Shown here piece by piece: positions 1 through 7,199 of a stretch of DNA of 11,651 bases. The stretch is from NCBI GenBank assembly GCA_003250455.1, contig QKGK01000478.1, positions 1 to 11,651 on the forward strand, read 5' to 3'. The first letter of the stretch is position 1. Each line of letters starts with the position of its first letter. The DNA is from Chloroflexota bacterium. GTDB lineage: Bacteria; Chloroflexota; Anaerolineae; Anaerolineales; UBA11579. The notes below the pieces were generated by a model. It worked only from the letters and a program-made list of their open reading frames with translations, was not told the DNA's origin and searched no databases. A program made the translations under genes and the position numbers.

Positions 1-73
1 GTGAAACTCCGTATCGGGCGGCGATCTCTGCCAGGATGGCTGGCGTGAACCGACTGGTGATTCTTTTCTCCAT
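1..73 (-). CDS. 5' end of a divergent gene, possibly phosphotransferase (APH) family; cut by window edge
   Basis: Only the first 24 codons are present, running off the left edge on the minus strand. The visible N-terminus begins MEKRITSRFTPAILAEIAAR and continues YGVS. The ATG (73-71) has a strong Shine-Dalgarno, GAGGAG at 87-82 on the minus strand, 8 nt upstream, which is the main reason to believe the gene. The pattern 'E-R-I-x-x-R-F-T-x-x-I-L-x-E-x-x-x-R-Y-G' recalls the start of aminoglycoside phosphotransferase-like kinases, but 24 residues are too few to be sure. It is transcribed away from the methylmalonyl-CoA mutase gene, and the two starts are only 117 nt apart, so they share a divergent control region. 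No catalytic residues can be seen. Confidence 0.6.
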   Translation of the reverse strand, partial: MEKRITSRFTPAILAEIAARYGVS

Positions 74-153
74 CAGAATAACTCCTCAATCAGGAATCAA
101 ATGCCCGTCCATTATCCCACAATTCCGGTAACTATCACCGGGCGCACATGTTG

Positions 154-159
154 TATACT
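154..159 (+). promoter_or_regulatory. possible -10 box for the mutase-epimerase pair
   Basis: TATACT lies 31 nt before the mutase ATG at 191 and would start transcription near 166. I see no convincing -35 hexamer 16-18 nt upstream, so this is a weak call resting on the -10 alone. Confidence 0.3.
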
Positions 160-190
160 ATGGAAAATCCGCAAAGAGAGTGAGCCACCG

Positions 191-1834
191 ATGAAAGATG
201 AAAAAAGCCGCTGGGAGCGGGAAACCCTCCAGCCCAACCTGGACCGATTCCCCGCCCGCAAGGAGACCTTTGAAACCAGTTCCGGCATCCTGCTGGAACC
301 GGCCTATGTGCCCACCAAAAGTGAAGCCGAATTCATCCGGCAGGTGGGCTTCCCCGGGGAATTCCCTTACACGCGCGGCATCCATCCGGCCATGTACCGC
401 TCCCGCATGTGGACGATGCGCCAATACGCCGGTTACGCCTCCGCCGAGCAGTCCAACCAGCGCTACCGCTATCTGCTGGCGCAGGGGCAGACTGGCCTCT
501 CGGTGGCCTTCGACCTGCCCACCCAGATCGGCTATGACGCCGACGAACCGATCAGCCTTGGCGAGGTAGGCAAGGTGGGTGTTTCCATTTCCTCCATCCT
601 GGATATGGAGACCCTCTTCAAGGAAATCCCGCTGGAGAAAGTTTCCACCAGTATGACGATCAACGCCCCGGCGGCCGTGCTGCTGGCCATGTATATTGCG
701 GTATCCAAACGCCAGGGGGCAGACCCCGCCAAACTGCGCGGCACGATCCAGAACGACATCCTAAAGGAATATATCGCCCGCGGCACCTATATCTTCCCAC
801 CCAAGCCGTCCATGCGGCTGATCACCGACATCTTCCAATACTGCCAGCAGCAGGTACCCAGATGGAACACGATCAGCATCTCCGGCTACCACATCCGGGA
901 GGCCGGCTCGACTGCCGCACAGGAGGTGGCATTCACGCTTGCCAACGGGATCGCCTACGTCGAAGCGGCCATCCACGCCGGGCTGGACGTGAACGAGTTC
1001 GCCACCCAGATCTCCTTTTTCTTCAACGCACACAACAACTTCCTGGAAGAAGTGGCCAAATTCCGCGCAGCCCGCCGCATGTGGGCGCATATTATGGCCG
1101 AACGCTTCGGCGCCACCAACCCGCGGGCGCAGATGCTGCGCTTCCACACCCAGACAGCGGGCTCCACCCTCACCGCCCAGCAGCCGGAGAACAACATTGT
1201 ACGCGTCACCCTGCAAGCGCTGGCCGCCGTAATGGGCGGGACGCAGTCGCTGCACACCAACAGCATGGACGAGGCATTGTGGCTGCCCACCGAAAAATCG
1301 GTGCGGGTGGCATTGCGCACCCAGCAGATCATCGCCCACGAATCAGGTGCTGCCGACAGCGTCGACCCGCTGGCCGGTTCCTTTTTGGTGGAAGAACTCA
1401 CCGACCAGATCGAGAAGATAGCAAGCGACTATATCGAAAATATCGACCAGCGCGGCGGCGCGCTGGCGGCCATCGAGCAGGGCTACATCCAGGGAGAGAT
1501 CCAGGACGCTGCTTACCGCTTCCAGCAGGCGGTGGAGCGCAAGGAAGAGATCGTGGTGGGCGTGAACGCCTTCCAGATCGATGAGAAGGTCGACCTGGAG
1601 CGTCTGAAAGTGGACCCAACCATTGAGCAGGAAGCCCACGCCCGTTTGAAAGCGCTGCGCAGCGGGCGGGACGCGGCCAAAGTCAGCGAGCTGCTCACCC
1701 GGCTGGAAAAAGCCGCTCACACCAGCGAGAACCTGATGCCCCTGCTCATTGAGATGGTGGAGCATGACATCACCCTGGGCGAGATCTGCAACCTGCTGCG
1801 CCGGGAGTGGGGCGAATACCAGCAGCCGCAGTAA
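191..1834 (+). CDS. methylmalonyl-CoA mutase large (catalytic) subunit, without B12 domain
   Basis: This is the TIM-barrel catalytic chain of adenosylcobalamin-dependent methylmalonyl-CoA mutase, which interconverts (R)-methylmalonyl-CoA and succinyl-CoA in the cytoplasm. I prefer the ATG at 191 (547 aa): the in-frame ATG at 101 adds 30 residues unlike the family. Family blocks in order are RQYAG with Tyr79, GQTGLSVAFDLPTQ (99-112), GTIQNDILKEY (184-194), PSMR with Arg209, SGYH with Tyr233-His234, TQSLHTNSMDEA (351-362) and ESGAADSVDPLAGS (384-397). Tyr79 and Arg209 match the residues that bind the substrate carboxylate in methylmalonyl-CoA mutase; isobutyryl- and hydroxyisobutyryl-CoA mutases replace them. 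The chain stops after the linker (LGEICNLLRREWGEY), so the B12 domain (DxHxxG) must be a separate subunit, which is not in this window. The next gene is the matching epimerase. Confidence 0.95.
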   Translation: MKDEKSRWERETLQPNLDRFPARKETFETSSGILLEPAYVPTKSEAEFIRQVGFPGEFPYTRGIHPAMYRSRMWTMRQYAGYASAEQSNQRYRYLLAQGQTGLSVAFDLPTQIGYDADEPISLGEVGKVGVSISSILDMETLFKEIPLEKVSTSMTINAPAAVLLAMYIAVSKRQGADPAKLRGTIQNDILKEYIARGTYIFPPKPSMRLITDIFQYCQQQVPRWNTISISGYHIREAGSTAAQEVAFTLANGIAYVEAAIHAGLDVNEFATQISFFFNAHNNFLEEVAKFRAARRMWAHIMAERFGATNPRAQMLRFHTQTAGSTLTAQQPENNIVRVTLQALAAVMGGTQSLHTNSMDEALWLPTEKSVRVALRTQQIIAHESGAADSVDPLAGSFLVEELTDQIEKIASDYIENIDQRGGALAAIEQGYIQGEIQDAAYRFQQAVERKEEIVVGVNAFQIDEKVDLERLKVDPTIEQEAHARLKALRSGRDAAKVSELLTRLEKAAHTSENLMPLLIEMVEHDITLGEICNLLRREWGEYQQPQ

Positions 1835-1849
1835 GCACAAAGGAAAGCC

Positions 1850-2248
1850 ATGACCAAACTCAACCATATCGCCATATTGGTGGAACAGATCGAAGATGCG
1901 CTGCCCTTCTGGCGCGATGCACTGGGATTGACCCTCTCCAAGGTGGAGGAAGTCCCTGCTGAAAAGGCCCGCGTGGCCTTCCTGCCCGTTGGGGAGAGCG
2001 AGATCGAACTGGTGCAGCCCACCGACCCGGAAACCGGGTTGGGACGCTACCTGGCGAAGAACGGCGGCGGACTGCACCATATCTGCCTGGAAGTGCCGGA
2101 TATTGCGGCCGCGATGGAACGTCTGCAAGACCACGGCGTGACCCTGATCAATGAAAGCCCCCGCCAGCGTGAAGACGGCACCCTGTACGCTTTTATCCAC
2201 CCCAAAAGCACCCAGGGCGTACTGCTGGAGCTTTACCAACTGCCCTGA
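1850..2248 (+). CDS. mce: methylmalonyl-CoA epimerase
   Basis: This 132-aa VOC-superfamily protein is predicted to interconvert (S)- and (R)-methylmalonyl-CoA, supplying the isomer used by the mutase upstream. Two βαβββ modules are visible: LNHIAILVEQIEDALPFWRD near the start and GLHHICLEVPDI at 74-85. Likely metal ligands by family pattern are His6, Gln56 (in ELVQP), one of His76/His77 and Glu127 (in LLELYQ). The length is normal for the family. It starts 15 nt after the mutase stop with a good Shine-Dalgarno (AAAGGA at 1839-1844, 5 nt from ATG), so the two genes are almost certainly co-transcribed. The motif ending STQGVLLELYQ is typical of genuine epimerases rather than glyoxalases. Confidence 0.93.
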   Translation: MTKLNHIAILVEQIEDALPFWRDALGLTLSKVEEVPAEKARVAFLPVGESEIELVQPTDPETGLGRYLAKNGGGLHHICLEVPDIAAAMERLQDHGVTLINESPRQREDGTLYAFIHPKSTQGVLLELYQLP

Positions 2249-2306
2249 AACCTGAAGGGGTTAAATCCGTATAGTGTATTACCACCATATAACCCAAAGG
2301 TTTCAC

Positions 2307-2339
2307 GGCAAAGGTTCAGCGGAGCGCTGGGCCTTTGTC
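2307..2339 (+). terminator. two-part hairpin after the epimerase gene, possible terminator
   Basis: GGCAAAGG (2307-2314) pairs with CCTTTGTC (2332-2339), with one G-U. Inside that, CAGCG (2317-2321) pairs with CGCTG (2325-2329) around a 3-nt GAG loop; a TT/GG internal loop separates the stems. The stem is strong and sits 58 nt after the epimerase stop, but only ATTT follows it, so it is not a textbook Rho-independent terminator. It could also protect the 3' end of the mRNA. Confidence 0.5.
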
Positions 2340-2402
2340 CATTTAACGGGTCCCAGTAGGATTTCTAATCCATGAGCATGGGGAAAAGAAATGACAAGGG
2401 TC

Positions 2403-2440
2403 TTGGAAATGCCCGGTAAAACGGGTAGAATATTCCCCTA
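2403..2440 (+). promoter_or_regulatory. sigma-70-type promoter giving a probably leaderless mRNA
   Basis: TTGGAA (2403-2408) and TAGAAT (2426-2431) are separated by exactly 17 nt. The first matches the -35 consensus at 4 of 6 positions, the second the -10 at 5 of 6. Transcription is expected 6-9 nt after the -10 box, and the A of the ATG at 2440 lies in that range after a CCCCT run. No Shine-Dalgarno precedes this ATG, in contrast to nearly every other gene here, which fits a leaderless start. Confidence 0.6.
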
Positions 2441-3003
2441 TGTCCGGTAAACTACGCATCCACCCCAAAATGAAGGAGAGCGGGCCGATCCAGCGCTGCG
2501 ACTGGCCCAACTGCAAGGCCGCCTGCTGCATCTACGGCGCCTGGGTGGACAAACGCCATGCCGAGGATATCCTGGCGCATGCGGACGAGATCATCCCCTA
2601 CATGGACGAGGGGCACAAATCGCCGGACGCCTGGTTCGATGGGCAGGAAGAAGCCGACGACCACGCCCTCACCGGACGGGTGGTGCACACCACCATCCTC
2701 CCCAACCCCTACCATTACGGGGGCACCTCGTGCATTTTCCTGCGCTCGGATTTCAAATGTGCTCTGCAAGTGGCGGCCGAAGCCAACCAGGAACACAAAT
2801 GGCGCTTCAAACCCTTCTACTGCGTGCTGCACCCGCTGGACCTCGACGACCTGGGACGCATCACCCTGGACGAATTTGACCTGCTGACCAAAGAACCTGC
2901 CAGCTGCATCCGCGGCACCCGCCGGGAAACCCCGCTGGCCGAGACCTTCCGCGAGGAACTGGAATACCTGCTGGGCAGCCAGCTCTCCCAGATCAAGAAA
3001 TAA
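2440..3003 (+). CDS. cysteine-cluster protein of unknown function (DUF3109/YkgJ-like)
   Basis: This is a cytoplasmic 187-aa protein with no signal peptide or membrane segment. It has eight cysteines: Cys20, Cys25, Cys29 and Cys30 form a C-x4-C-x3-CC knot followed by Gly33, and Cys98, Cys107, Cys128 and Cys156 follow. The spacing, with 'CC-x-x-G' near the start and 'FKPFYCVLHPL' later, resembles the YkgJ/DUF3109 families, thought to bind zinc or an Fe-S cluster. The family assignment is from memory of the pattern; the biochemical role is unknown. A second conserved-looking stretch is DEIIPYMDEG (49-58). It appears to be a single-gene unit with its own promoter directly before the ATG, probably translated from a leaderless mRNA. 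Base composition matches the mutase genes rather than the AT-richer block that follows. Confidence 0.85.
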   Translation: MSGKLRIHPKMKESGPIQRCDWPNCKAACCIYGAWVDKRHAEDILAHADEIIPYMDEGHKSPDAWFDGQEEADDHALTGRVVHTTILPNPYHYGGTSCIFLRSDFKCALQVAAEANQEHKWRFKPFYCVLHPLDLDDLGRITLDEFDLLTKEPASCIRGTRRETPLAETFREELEYLLGSQLSQIKK

Positions 3004-3136
3004 GTTTCCACCCCTTTCTCCATAATATAAAATTTTTCTTATTTTCAAGAAAATTCCCCCGTTTAAACATCAACATGACCTGTCAAAATATAATTTTATA
3101 TTAGACCAATATGATATTATTAGTTTAAATAAATTT
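3004..3136 (+). promoter_or_regulatory. AT-rich upstream region of the lipoprotein pair, with possible extended -10
   Basis: This 133-nt gap is far richer in A and T than its surroundings. TGATATTAT (3112-3120) fits an extended -10 (TGn plus TATTAT) and would start transcription near 3127, about 20 nt before the ATG at 3147; no good -35 is seen. A 16-bp palindrome with 7-bp arms (AATATAA, 3087-3093, and TTATATT, 3096-3102) just upstream could be a regulator site, though such palindromes are easily made by chance in AT-rich DNA. Confidence 0.35.
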
Positions 3137-3146
3137 GGAGGATGGA

Positions 3147-5324
3147 ATGGAGAAAAGAAAATTACCTTTGGCGATCCTTGCATTGGTGATCGTAAGTTTA
3201 GCTTGCGGTCTTCTTGGCGGGAATAACACCAGCAGTCCCACAGGCAATAATATAGTCACTGAAGAAAACCTCCCCACCCCCACAGCAACGCTCGCATTAC
3301 AGACAAATACTCCTTTGCCGGATGATGAACAATCATATGCACTTCCCCCGCTTTCCTATGTAGAAATATTGGAAAATGGGGTCGAGAATAATCTTTGGAC
3401 AGAGGGGGAAGGTCTGCTTAATATGATGCAGTACATTATTGGAGAGACAGGTCCTGATAACCTTCCCGGCGTAACCCAAGTGACCAATTTAGAGGCTACC
3501 GGAATCGTCGAAATCACCAATGAGTATCTGGATCAACCGGATCATGATCCGGAGATTGGAGACCAACTGGAACGTCTGCTCCGGATACTTTTCCCGCCTT
3601 TGGAAGTCCTGGAACAGATCAGCCGACCGCAAAGTGCCATCTCCCATAACAAGCTGGCCTCCGCCGAACTGATGGTGCCGGAACAGGATCAGGATGCCTG
3701 TGCAGACCTGGCCGGGGCCGGATATGACGCGGAAGAAACCGACTATGATGGCGATGATAATCCTTATGCGGAATTTTTCAGTGATTGCTACGTGTATGCC
3801 GAGCGCACCCTGGATGGACGAACCTTCCGGGTGTACTATCCAACCGAATGGGAAGGCAATGAAGAACGGCAAGCCCGGGTATTCGTTAGTCTGGATGCCC
3901 TTGCCGAATCCGCAGTTGGCTATGCCGATATGCCTGGCCTGAGAGTGGGCGACCTCCATTTGGCCTTTGGACTAATTCCATACGATATCGCCAAAGGCTT
4001 CGCCAGCAGCTTTGATCCCGAAACGGAGGCTTGCCCGATTACCATCCTGCCTCTCGCGGACGAATTCCCCGACGATAAATATAAGCAGATCATCGCGCAT
4101 GAAGTCTTTCACTGCGTACAGGAATGGACTTTCAGGGTAGAAGGGGATTACGATATCAATCAATGGTGGGTAGAAGGATCAGCTGAATATTTCAGCAACC
4201 TGATCTATCCCTATACCAACCTCGAGTTCCGCAATCTGGACCATCTCAACACGTACTCAGCTTATACCTCTATCTTCGATATGAGCTATGAGAATTTTGC
4301 GTTTTTCCAATTCATGGGGAATAAATATGGAACCGATACACTGTTCGAGATCTTGCGCAGCCTCTCGAATGGCGGCAGCATTGACGAGCAGCAGAGCGTA
4401 ATGGCTGCTGTATCCCAGATGGATGAAAACTTCAATTTATATACTGTCGAACTGCTCAGTTCCGGCGTTCTGGATTCGGGTGGGACCCGAATAAAATTTG
4501 AAGACCCAAAACCCACCGGTACCAAAACAATCTCCGACAAGGGGGATGTGGAATTCACCATACAGCCTTTTGTAGCCATGCGTTATACGGCCAATTACAA
4601 GCAGGAGAAACGTTTTCTGCAGAATCCTCCAAATCCTGGTGAAAACCAATTCTCCGGCGTGGAATATTCGATCCGGCAGAACATCGATGCCTGGAGCGAC
4701 CTCCCACCCGAAATCCGATCTGAATGTAAAAAAGATGTCCGTTATCTTTACGCAATTACCACAACACAAGATTTCTATACAACACACACGATTGATGTCA
4801 CTCTGGCCGAGAAAGCCGAATGTGATCCCTGCCTGCTGGGCACCTGGGATGTAGACCCGGTGAGCTATGCCAATGCCATGAAAAAGATCATGGCGCAGGG
4901 CGGGGCGGATGTCGGTCTGATCGTTGAAGGGCACATGTACCTCCAGTTTGTCACCGATGGCAAAGCCATCACCCAACGGGAAAATTTTGCCATCACGGGC
5001 AATGGCATCGTCACCGCCACCCTGAACGGTTTGGGAGGCGGGAATTACACCGCCAATGGAGAAGAAATCACCGTTACCAACTTTGTGGATACTACCGACA
5101 GCGTTGGGATCGGCTTTTTCGGAGCGCCCGACCCCAACCCCTATACCGGGCCAATGTTAAACAAAGACAATGCCCCCCAGAACGAAACTGCACCTTATGT
5201 CTGTAAGCAAGACGAGCTGACGATCACAATGCCGGAAATGGGCGATGTTCTGTGGCACCGGGTAAATAAGATCCTGCCCACACCGGTCCCTACTGCCGTC
5301 CCGCCGGATCAACCACAGCCATAG
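3147..5324 (+). CDS. lipoprotein with gluzincin-type (HExxH...E) zinc metalloprotease core
   Basis: This is a 725-aa exported protein. The start at 3147 is set by GGAGGA at 3137-3142; an in-frame TTG at 3135 overlaps that site. A lipoprotein signal ends in the lipobox SLAC with Cys20, followed by a low-complexity linker (PTPTAT, NTPLPDD). HEVFH (His318, Glu319, His322) and WVEGSAEYF (341-349) give the zinc site, with Glu343 as likely third ligand, 21 residues after His322. FAFFQFMGNKYGTDTLFEIL (384-403) is a helix often seen after this site in peptidase-MA-like proteins. The region 562-707 (CLLGTW ... DVLWHRV) looks like a separate β-rich, perhaps lipocalin-like domain, and the tail PTPVPTAVPP is Pro-rich. 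I infer a surface-anchored peptidase; the substrate is unknown. It is probably co-transcribed with the next lipoprotein gene. Confidence 0.85.
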   Translation: MEKRKLPLAILALVIVSLACGLLGGNNTSSPTGNNIVTEENLPTPTATLALQTNTPLPDDEQSYALPPLSYVEILENGVENNLWTEGEGLLNMMQYIIGETGPDNLPGVTQVTNLEATGIVEITNEYLDQPDHDPEIGDQLERLLRILFPPLEVLEQISRPQSAISHNKLASAELMVPEQDQDACADLAGAGYDAEETDYDGDDNPYAEFFSDCYVYAERTLDGRTFRVYYPTEWEGNEERQARVFVSLDALAESAVGYADMPGLRVGDLHLAFGLIPYDIAKGFASSFDPETEACPITILPLADEFPDDKYKQIIAHEVFHCVQEWTFRVEGDYDINQWWVEGSAEYFSNLIYPYTNLEFRNLDHLNTYSAYTSIFDMSYENFAFFQFMGNKYGTDTLFEILRSLSNGGSIDEQQSVMAAVSQMDENFNLYTVELLSSGVLDSGGTRIKFEDPKPTGTKTISDKGDVEFTIQPFVAMRYTANYKQEKRFLQNPPNPGENQFSGVEYSIRQNIDAWSDLPPEIRSECKKDVRYLYAITTTQDFYTTHTIDVTLAEKAECDPCLLGTWDVDPVSYANAMKKIMAQGGADVGLIVEGHMYLQFVTDGKAITQRENFAITGNGIVTATLNGLGGGNYTANGEEITVTNFVDTTDSVGIGFFGAPDPNPYTGPMLNKDNAPQNETAPYVCKQDELTITMPEMGDVLWHRVNKILPTPVPTAVPPDQPQP

Positions 5325-5398
5325 TTTGCAATCAGAGGAGACCAAACACCATAAGATTACAAGAACCCTAAGATTCCACCTGAGAAAAGGAGAAGGAA

Positions 5399-7072
5399 AT
5401 GAAAAAGAAGAGCACATTTTTTATTATCAGCCTGCTCATCTTTGTAGGAACCGCATGCAGTAGCAACACTGCCAACACCAGCAATCCCCCCGGCAGCGAT
5501 ACCGCCAACAGCAATAATTCAGAAATTGTCTCACCCACGGAATCCGGCAGCGCTCCCCAGAAAGACGTTGACCCTATCCCGTTGGCTGAGTCAACGGTCG
5601 ATGTCACCACTGAAGAGGGTTCGACCACTACCGCCATCATCGGGCCTGAAGGCGGCTCTCTCTCTACGGTTGATGGCAATGGTACACAATACACTCTTGT
5701 GATCCCGGAAAACGCCCTGTTTTATTATGAAGAGATCAGCATGACGCCTATTGCCAGCGCTGAAGGAGACGTGATTGGTGATACCTTCCAGGCTGGTGTG
5801 CGGCTTGAACCGGATGGTCTGCATTTTTTCCAGCCGGTCATTCTGGAAATGACTGGTGCAGCCATCGAGGAAGGAGCGGTCGGCTTTACCTCGCAGTCTG
5901 ACGGGCAAGCATTCCATCTGCATCCTTCGACGTATGCTGATGGTACTTTGACACTCAACCTGATCCACTTCAGTGATCCTGGGGCTGCAGACGGCAATCT
6001 CCAGGAGAGAATGGACCTGATAGAAGATTCAACCAATGAGATGCTTGAGCATCTGGTGGCAATCGGCAATTCCCAACAACAAATGGCCGAACTGACTAAT
6101 CGGGCCGAATTTCTTCAGGATCCGATCATTAACGGTTTGGATGACTGGAAGGGATGGGGGGATGACATATTCTCCCTCTTATCGCTGGTTGCCAATGCAC
6201 ACCAAAGAAATCAATGGAATCGAAACACCCCTGGTTACGCCGGCCTCTTGGAAGAGATTAGACTTCTGATTGATTACTGGTATATCACCACTGACGATAT
6301 TGTGAAAGATATCGGCGGGAAATGCAATCAAGGCGAGGTGAGTTACATGGTCGTAGCTCAAGTAATCAGGACTGCACATTTTGGCATGAATAATTTTTTC
6401 CATCCGGGGGATGATAATTTCAGGTTCGAGAAATTTGAAGAGTGGGAAAAAACTTTGAAAGTTTGCACGAACTGGATATTGGTTTGGCAGGCCAATGTGG
6501 AAACAACCGGCGTTCAATCATTTTACAGTGATATTTCGCTTGGCGCTGAAGTTGAATTCAATTTTAATAATGCTCAATTAGGCCATCTCTCCGATCCCGC
6601 ATCTACTCCGGTAAGCTTTTTCAGTTCAAGCACGCCACTAGAGGTTGAATATATCCAGGGTTTCTGGGACGGTCTTTGTGCTGAGCCAACGACCGGGAGT
6701 ATCACTTTGCAACTGAAAGTTGATTATAATCCGAAAAATTTTTGGACAGATAGAAGTAAAGTATTTGGCAAAATTATCGTGGAAACGCGTATCGATGAGC
6801 TGATCTACATTGATTGCTCTCAGGGATTACTCACTTTAAATGCTGATGCCGAGAAATTTTTCCATGGAGAAGCATTGGTTCAGTTGAATAAGGATCGCTT
6901 GCAGCGTGACTTTTGGGTCTACGACCTTGCTTATAAGCCAGGCGATGGTGTGATCGCCCAATTCAAAGAAGGCGCGCCATGGAGCGAACCCTTAACGATC
7001 AGTTGGGACCAGGGGTCGAAATGGAATCTGGCGCAGCTGGTCACCCTATATACGCCTAATTTACCTGACTGA
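5399..7072 (+). CDS. lipoprotein with ZU5-like domain and HFS motif
   Basis: This is a 557-aa exported lipoprotein: positive N-terminus, hydrophobic segment, and lipobox GTAC with Cys20, then an Asn/Ser/Thr-rich linker to about residue 60. Residues about 78-195 match the ZU5-like pattern: IGPEGGSL (81-88), YTLVIPENAL (98-107), ISMTPIAS (113-120) and LEPDGLHFFQPVILEM (136-151), ending in LIHFSDP with His190-Phe191-Ser192. HFS is the self-cleavage motif of ZU5 proteins such as PIDD and UNC5CL; whether cleavage happens here is inference. Residues 200-375 are probably mostly helical and Trp-rich; 378-557 look β-rich and I do not recognise them. A strong Shine-Dalgarno (AAGGAG, 5387-5392) fixes the start. 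It lies 74 nt after the metalloprotease gene with no terminator between, suggesting one operon. Confidence 0.82.
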   Translation: MKKKSTFFIISLLIFVGTACSSNTANTSNPPGSDTANSNNSEIVSPTESGSAPQKDVDPIPLAESTVDVTTEEGSTTTAIIGPEGGSLSTVDGNGTQYTLVIPENALFYYEEISMTPIASAEGDVIGDTFQAGVRLEPDGLHFFQPVILEMTGAAIEEGAVGFTSQSDGQAFHLHPSTYADGTLTLNLIHFSDPGAADGNLQERMDLIEDSTNEMLEHLVAIGNSQQQMAELTNRAEFLQDPIINGLDDWKGWGDDIFSLLSLVANAHQRNQWNRNTPGYAGLLEEIRLLIDYWYITTDDIVKDIGGKCNQGEVSYMVVAQVIRTAHFGMNNFFHPGDDNFRFEKFEEWEKTLKVCTNWILVWQANVETTGVQSFYSDISLGAEVEFNFNNAQLGHLSDPASTPVSFFSSSTPLEVEYIQGFWDGLCAEPTTGSITLQLKVDYNPKNFWTDRSKVFGKIIVETRIDELIYIDCSQGLLTLNADAEKFFHGEALVQLNKDRLQRDFWVYDLAYKPGDGVIAQFKEGAPWSEPLTISWDQGSKWNLAQLVTLYTPNLPD

Positions 7073-7154
7073 TCATTGTGAAATTCCTGGGGATATCTAC
7101 TCTTCCACCGGGTGAATAAAAACCTGCTCACAACAAACCCATAAAGATAAAAAC

Positions 7155-7183
7155 AGGGCTGCCAGTTTGGCAGCCCTTGTTGT
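7155..7183. terminator. Rho-independent terminator, probably bidirectional
   Basis: AGGGCTGCCA (7155-7164) and TGGCAGCCCT (7168-7177) form a perfect 10-bp GC-rich stem with a 3-nt loop. On the plus strand TTGTTGT follows. On the minus strand the run after the stem reads TGTTTTTATC, an even better U-tract. It therefore can end both the lipoprotein operon (stop at 7072) and the convergent efflux operon (stop at 7317). Confidence 0.88.
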
Positions 7184-7199
7184 ATCCTAAATTTTTGTC

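Noticed and set aside
101..190. Longer start of the mutase at ATG 101
   Set aside because: The extra 30 residues do not resemble the family and the ATG at 191 begins right where mutase homology begins; the likely -10 box at 154-159 also lies inside this extension.
1343..2239. Long minus-strand open frame opposite the mutase and epimerase
   Set aside because: It spans two well-supported genes on the other strand and resembles no known protein; high-GC shadow.
2359..2371. Small GGATT/AATCC hairpin upstream of 2440
   Set aside because: A 5-bp stem with 3-nt loop is too weak and isolated to support a function.
2409..2450. Short 13-codon open frame overlapping the start of the cysteine-cluster gene
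   Set aside because: It lies mostly upstream of the predicted transcription start and has no ribosome binding site.
3034..3053. AT-only hairpin TTTTCTT/AAGAAAA after the cysteine-cluster gene
   Set aside because: A 7-bp all-weak stem without a following U-run in AT-rich DNA is expected by chance.
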